NCBI GenBank assembly: GCA_021613535.1
Contig: CP075493.1
Coordinates: 992,001 to 1,056,000, forward strand
Length of the DNA: 64,000 nt
Direction of reading: 5' to 3'
Source of the DNA: Adineta vaga
Taxonomy: Eukaryota > Rotifera
Below the pieces are notes generated by a model that saw only the letters and a list, made by a program, of their open reading frames with translations, did not search any database and was not told the DNA's origin. Both the position numbers and the translations under genes were made by a program. Every line of letters begins with the position of its first letter. Within the stretch, counting starts at the first letter, position 1. Shown here in pieces: positions 59,460 through 64,000 of this stretch.

Positions 59460-61567
59460 TTCATTATAATCTAAATAAAAAAAAAGCTATACTCTTTTAC
59501 TCTTTACATTTCTGTATCTTTGACATATAAAACGATTATAGTAATAATTCACTATACTGATGAATCTTCACATTTATCTATCAGTTAAATGAATATTTCT
59601 TTGATAAAACACTTTAAAAAGTCTTCTTATGGCTATCGAGATGATTTGGAATAATTCTTTGAATAGTTTTGATTATATTTTGAAACAAAGAATCGAAAAG
59701 AAAATATTCTACATTGAATGATTAATAAATCTATATGTTAATTAACATCAATGATAATCTTCGTTGTGATGGAAAATGAATAATCTACCAGGTTTCTCGT
59801 ATGAAAAATTGTTATTGAATGCGAGAAAAATTAAATCAATTGTTTGATGATAGGGAATAATCATTTGACTTAAACGGAATGTTGATGATGTTCATTTTTA
59901 ACGATCGAATTAAAAAATCTTTGTTATTTTACTTGTGAAAAGAAAAGAAAACAAGTGCTTTGAGATAATGTAGTTATACACGTGTTATTACATGATAACA
60001 CATCGAAGCAAATACTGTTCTATAAATGTACATATATGTAGATGTTTTCTCTATAGGTATAATATAATTCGACGTGTACATTTTGTTTTTTTTCCGAAAT
60101 ATCTTTTCTTTCTGTCCACTTTCTTCGACAGATATATATATGTAATTGCGTGAAGTTGACATATTTCATTTAACAACATTCTACTTTCACGCTCATACTG
60201 AAATTATCTTTCTACAATCAAAGGTAGGACCATCTTCTATCTTATTTAACTGTAAAAATGCACGAAAACATTTCACTGAAAAACTTAGCTATCAGTATAG
60301 GCTAGCGACAATCATACGTACATTTATCAACTTATTGAGTGATCGTTTGAAAGGGTTAATACGTGAATAAACTAATATTTTAATTAAAATACAAATATAT
60401 TTTCTAAATAAATATTATTCATTGATTATTAGATATGATAATTTTCTCTAGCTATGTCAAAATCAATTGAAATATGTCTGCGTGAGATTGAGCACTTTTA
60501 TGATCACTATTCGGTCATCCTGCTATCACAGATGTAATGAAATTTTGTAAGATAGTTCAATAAATGACAAGAAAGAATATTGTTTTTCAGTTGTTTTTAA
60601 CGATATCTAGAGGAATGTAAATATAAATCGACTAGGAAGTCTTTCTCATTAGTTCTAGCTTAGAAGAAAGTTTCAGACAGTATTTGTTCACATTAACACG
60701 CAAGTAATTGTCTTAATTAGTTTGAAATTTAAAGAAAAACATCAACCTTTGTACACGATTAAATACAATATCGAATTTTAATTGAATATTGTTTTTCGTT
60801 GGTATGTTTAATCACCTTATTACATTCGCATAAAAATATCTGTGACGTCTTTGAATACAAAAACAGCATTGTGATTCCTTATCTTCAACGCCAAGGAAAA
60901 AAAGATTCACATCAACAACTCAAATTAAAATCTTTTTTTTTCTTTCGAAATTGAGCTTATACAATTCTTGATTATCCAAATTGAAATATGAGCTCGTTCA
61001 TTATTTTAATATCACTTTGATAAAACAGCAACCTTTTGAATGAAATTAGATTGTATAGTATATCGAAGTCGTAGAATCTGTATACATACCTATAGATTTA
61101 GAAGTGAACAAGTTGACTGAATATTAAATTGAATGACATCATAATATCATTCATTTTATCATGATAAGTTCTTCAAAGTAATTGATGCTAAATGTATCAT
61201 ATGTTGTAATTAAGAAAATCCTATTTTAAATTGAAATTTATGCAAAAATAAATACATCACAATGGATAATAGAAGAGTGACTGATCATAAACTATTAAAC
61301 TTGTATGAAGTACTTAATATTGTTGATCTTTTATATATGATCCGGGAAATTTCTCAAAAATACGTTTCTTTTATAAAGTTTGCACGTTTTTATTATGTTG
61401 ATTTGATTCTAAATGCGGATAAAATTTTGAGAATTGTATATAAAAAAATTAAATTGATTCAGCGATTTTGTGCAATGAAGGTTGAAAGCATCCTAATAAT
61501 TTGCATTTAATTTAGTATTAAATATAGTAAATAATAATTTAAAATTTTCTTTTCCAAAATTTAGTTC
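59460..61567. other. Intergenic stretch
   Basis: No convincing gene. An 82-codon frame at 61262-61510 with an ATG just upstream of the next gene could be a 5' exon or chance. No repeat was recognised. Confidence 0.4.
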
Positions 61568-62257
61568 ATGGCTTCCAATTATGTTTTGCAAGCGATAAAA
61601 CAAGATTCAATTGAAAAACTTAAACACCAAATCTCGGTTCTTAAATATCAAAACTCAGCACTTAAAAAGCAAGTTGTCGATGCAAGATCGCAATCTGTTG
61701 CTAGAGAAACATATTTAGCACAGTTGCGGCAGCGAAGCCGACAGCGTCGACAAAACAAAAAACATCTGGTGTCTGCTCTGTATTGGATCCGAATTGGACA
61801 AGCTATTACAGCCATTCTTGCGATTATTCTTTTTCTTTATCTGGGTCCTCCTGCTTTCGTTTCGTCATCAATATTCGATGAACATCTCAAAGTGTTTCGT
61901 CATAACTGGACATGAAAAACTAATGATAAATTGTGTAGTTTCATTGCGGGTTGTGTGGGATTTTCAATATGTATACCTGCTCAAAAAACATTTCTAGCTC
62001 CACGACGTGTGTTCTATGGCACGGTGGTGTTTGGCATCAAACAAATTGCGGATATTTTTTTACCAAACTGGTGCATAATTCTTCTACCTATACTTGGTGT
62101 TTTTGTTCTTCATCTGTTGGATAAAGACCGGTTGCAACAGGTAAGACATCAGAGTAGAGAAATTGCACTAAAAGTATCCCAGTTCCATCAGCGACTTTTT
62201 AATGAAAATCATAAGTTCATTGAGAGACACGTGATTATAAACCCGAAAAAAGATTAA
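61568..62257 (+). pseudogene. Coiled-coil multi-pass membrane protein interrupted by one in-frame TGA
   Basis: One frame of 229 codons from the ATG at 61568 to TAA at 62255 is broken only by TGA at 61913-61915 (HNWT stop KTNDKL). The first 75 residues form a basic coiled coil (QDSIEKLKHQISVLKYQNSA). Three hydrophobic segments follow, two after the stop (CSFIAGCVGFSICI and FLPNWCIILLPILGVFVLHL), and then a basic tail. The family is not recognised. CGA to TGA would account for the break. It may be a recent nonsense mutation, because no other lesion is visible. Confidence 0.6.
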
Positions 62258-63359
62258 GATATTTTCCAGTCGTAAACAGATGTTCGACAATACTAACGTA
62301 GTATTGTGGTCTTGATCTCGGTGGTGATGAAATTGGTCGTGGTAGCGGTAGTGGTAGATGTTTTGATTTTGTTATATTCCTATTCCCAACTGAAAGGTTT
62401 TAGAGAATTCTTTATAAGCAGGAAAAAACATTGTTATTAGTACACTTATTTGACGTTGACAAGTAGTTGTCAAAACTCTGACTATATGAGGAAGAAAATT
62501 CTGCATGTCACTTTTTATGTTGATGCCTTGATGAAAACATCTAATTAAACTTAAACGACAAGAAAATGAGATTGAATACTGACAATTATTAAACTTTTTT
62601 CAATGCATAGGATCTCTTGTGCTGTATTCCAATTCTATTCAATGTAGAAAAATAGTGTTAAAAATTTCAGTACACGAAGAAGGAGAGTCAGAGAGGTCTT
62701 GTATTATGTTAGTGAGTTTGGTAATCGATAATCGATTGAGAATAATTTAGTTATCTTTTCGATCGCTTTCGTAACGAATGCTGAAGAAACAAATATCGAC
62801 GCTGAACCGATTTTTTCATGTCTTGATTTGTGTAATAATACTGCTGTAAATAAATGAAAGATTGCTTCTTTGCCACATGGGAATCCACCCTATCACATTC
62901 ATTTGAATTCGCAGTTGTATTAATAGCTTAAATTAAGATTTTTATTTCTTCCTTTTAGATTCGCGTGGAGGAAAGGGGTGATCCCTTACCATGATCATTA
63001 TTTTCTATCTGATGAGCCAGCCTTTGCATTTTCTAGTCTTTCATTTCTTTTCAGAAACTTATTTGGTCTTTTCATCTTCTTGTTTTTGCTAGAAATTCAA
63101 CTTCATTTACTGTTTATGTAAAGTTGTCTCTTTGTTTTATTTACTTTTTTTATAAAAACTGACTGCTCATTTTATTCACTATATTCTTGATAGTAAGTTT
63201 ATGCTCATTTTGTTTTCTTTTCATCTTCCAAGATTCATTTTGTTTTTTTACTTTTCTTGATAAAAGATTCAGTCATTTAAATGTGATACCAACGTTCTTA
63301 TTTGTTATTAATTTTAGATATATTATGTCTTCAAGAAAATTTTATATAACTATAGCCAT
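62258..63359. other. Intergenic stretch
   Basis: T-rich toward the right end. No gene is supported before the receptor fragment. Confidence 0.4.
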
Positions 63360-63790
63360 ACTATACATTACCTATTGGATTAAACTTTTCAGTTATTTAT
63401 ATCGCAATTCTCAGTTATGGAATCCTTGTTCCATTATTTGTATGCATTTCTTTTAAACTAATTCAATATGTGAACGTGACAAAGAAACGGGTGACATCCG
63501 TAAATATTCTACTTCGTGCATAACAAGGATTAAGAATGATTCAACGTTTTGTTTTAATTATAACAATTTTTATGATATTTTGTTTTTCTTATTCAATCTT
63601 CCTAATTATGTCTATTTTTACTACTTTACGTGAACATTATATTCCAATTATTGCTGTATGTATTAATGCATTGATGTCACTTGTTTTGATTGCTTTACTT
63701 TATTCAACTGATCCACTCAAAGCAGCTTTTCTTAAAAGAACAATGAGACGACTTACAAAAGATCTATCCAGTATGTTGAAAATAAATTGA
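63360..63790 (+). pseudogene. GPCR pseudogene fragment (TM5-TM7)
   Basis: In one frame the sequence gives TLPIGLNFSVIYIAILSYGI (TM5), KLIQYVNVTKKRVTSVNILL (third loop), a TAA at 63521-63523, then QGLRMIQRFVLIITIFMIFC (TM6), a TM7 with MSLVLIALLYSTDP and the tail LKAAFLKRTMRR, ending at 63788-63790. One C-to-T change (CAA) would explain the TAA. Upstream TM1-TM4 are not present in frame; CTATAG at about 63350 could be a splice acceptor. It belongs to the same receptor superfamily as the other three in the window, but a different subfamily. Confidence 0.7.
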
Positions 63791-64000
63791 TTATCTTTTA
63801 AGAGACAATCTATCCTCAGGAGTAAATATCAATGTGAATGAATTTCTTCAATTATCTTACCCACACCCACACCCACGCCCAGAAAATTGCTCGAAGGGAA
63901 TTAGCATGTAGACATTTTAGTTAATCAAGATCCCGTTTTATTTGTAGATACAATAAATAAACATGAATCTGAAGTTTCTGTATTTTATATAAACGATACA
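63791..64000. other. Intergenic end of window with telomere-like tract
   Basis: CCCACACCCACACCCACGCCC lies at 63859-63881. Nothing else is recognised. Confidence 0.5.

Overview
The window looks like nuclear DNA from a bdelloid rotifer (Adineta/Rotaria type). It is AT-rich. The genes are split by many short GT-AG introns, mostly about 48-70 nt, and reading frames join correctly across the introns I traced. The gene families fit bdelloids: lineage-type GPCRs, NHL-repeat and kelch-repeat proteins, RING/TRAF-finger proteins, an Argonaute, a PARP fused to a receiver-like tail, F-box/LRR proteins, and a fungal/bacterial-type tautomerase that carries an intron. Short (TGTGGG)-like tracts, resembling the telomeric repeat I recall for bdelloids, are scattered through the intergenic DNA. 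The identification rests on protein families and style, not on a database search.

Layout. 1-5.3 kb: a partial GPCR (-), then two head-to-head RING/TRAF-finger genes, one RING-coiled coil-NHL (-) and one RING-coiled coil-PDZ (+) that is decaying. 5.9-9.9 kb: an Argonaute with about 16 exons. 10.3-14.6 kb: a GPCR, a decayed piggyBac transposase and a DGAT2-family acyltransferase. 15.5-22.3 kb: an S9 serine peptidase with one in-frame stop, a nucleotide-sugar transporter fused to a putative glycosyltransferase, and a cysteine-rich secreted protein with a homopolymer frameshift. 25.8-32 kb: a secreted NHL-kelch protein, a glutamate-decarboxylase pseudogene and a WxxW-trypsin protein. 34.4-44.6 kb: an alpha-kinase, a PARP, a GPCR pseudogene, a lamin-tail intermediate filament protein and a cis-CaaD-like tautomerase. 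44.7-52.8 kb: a MITE-like element, an SDR pseudogene, a foldback element, a secreted mini-protein, an intact mariner nested in a repeat, and an F-box/LRR gene with one stop. 54-64 kb: an inositol-polyphosphate kinase, three membrane proteins of unknown role (one interrupted by a stop) and a GPCR pseudogene.

These genes do not form one pathway. The region reads as an accessory or possibly subtelomeric neighbourhood. Two features stand out. First, a family of short hairpin units has telomere-like G-rich and C-rich arms around a shared core. Second, many genes are broken by a single in-frame stop that one C-to-T change would explain, while the rest of the reading frame, including catalytic residues and splice sites, stays intact. 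The raw sequence cannot show whether these are real nonsense mutations, recoding or editing, or consensus errors.
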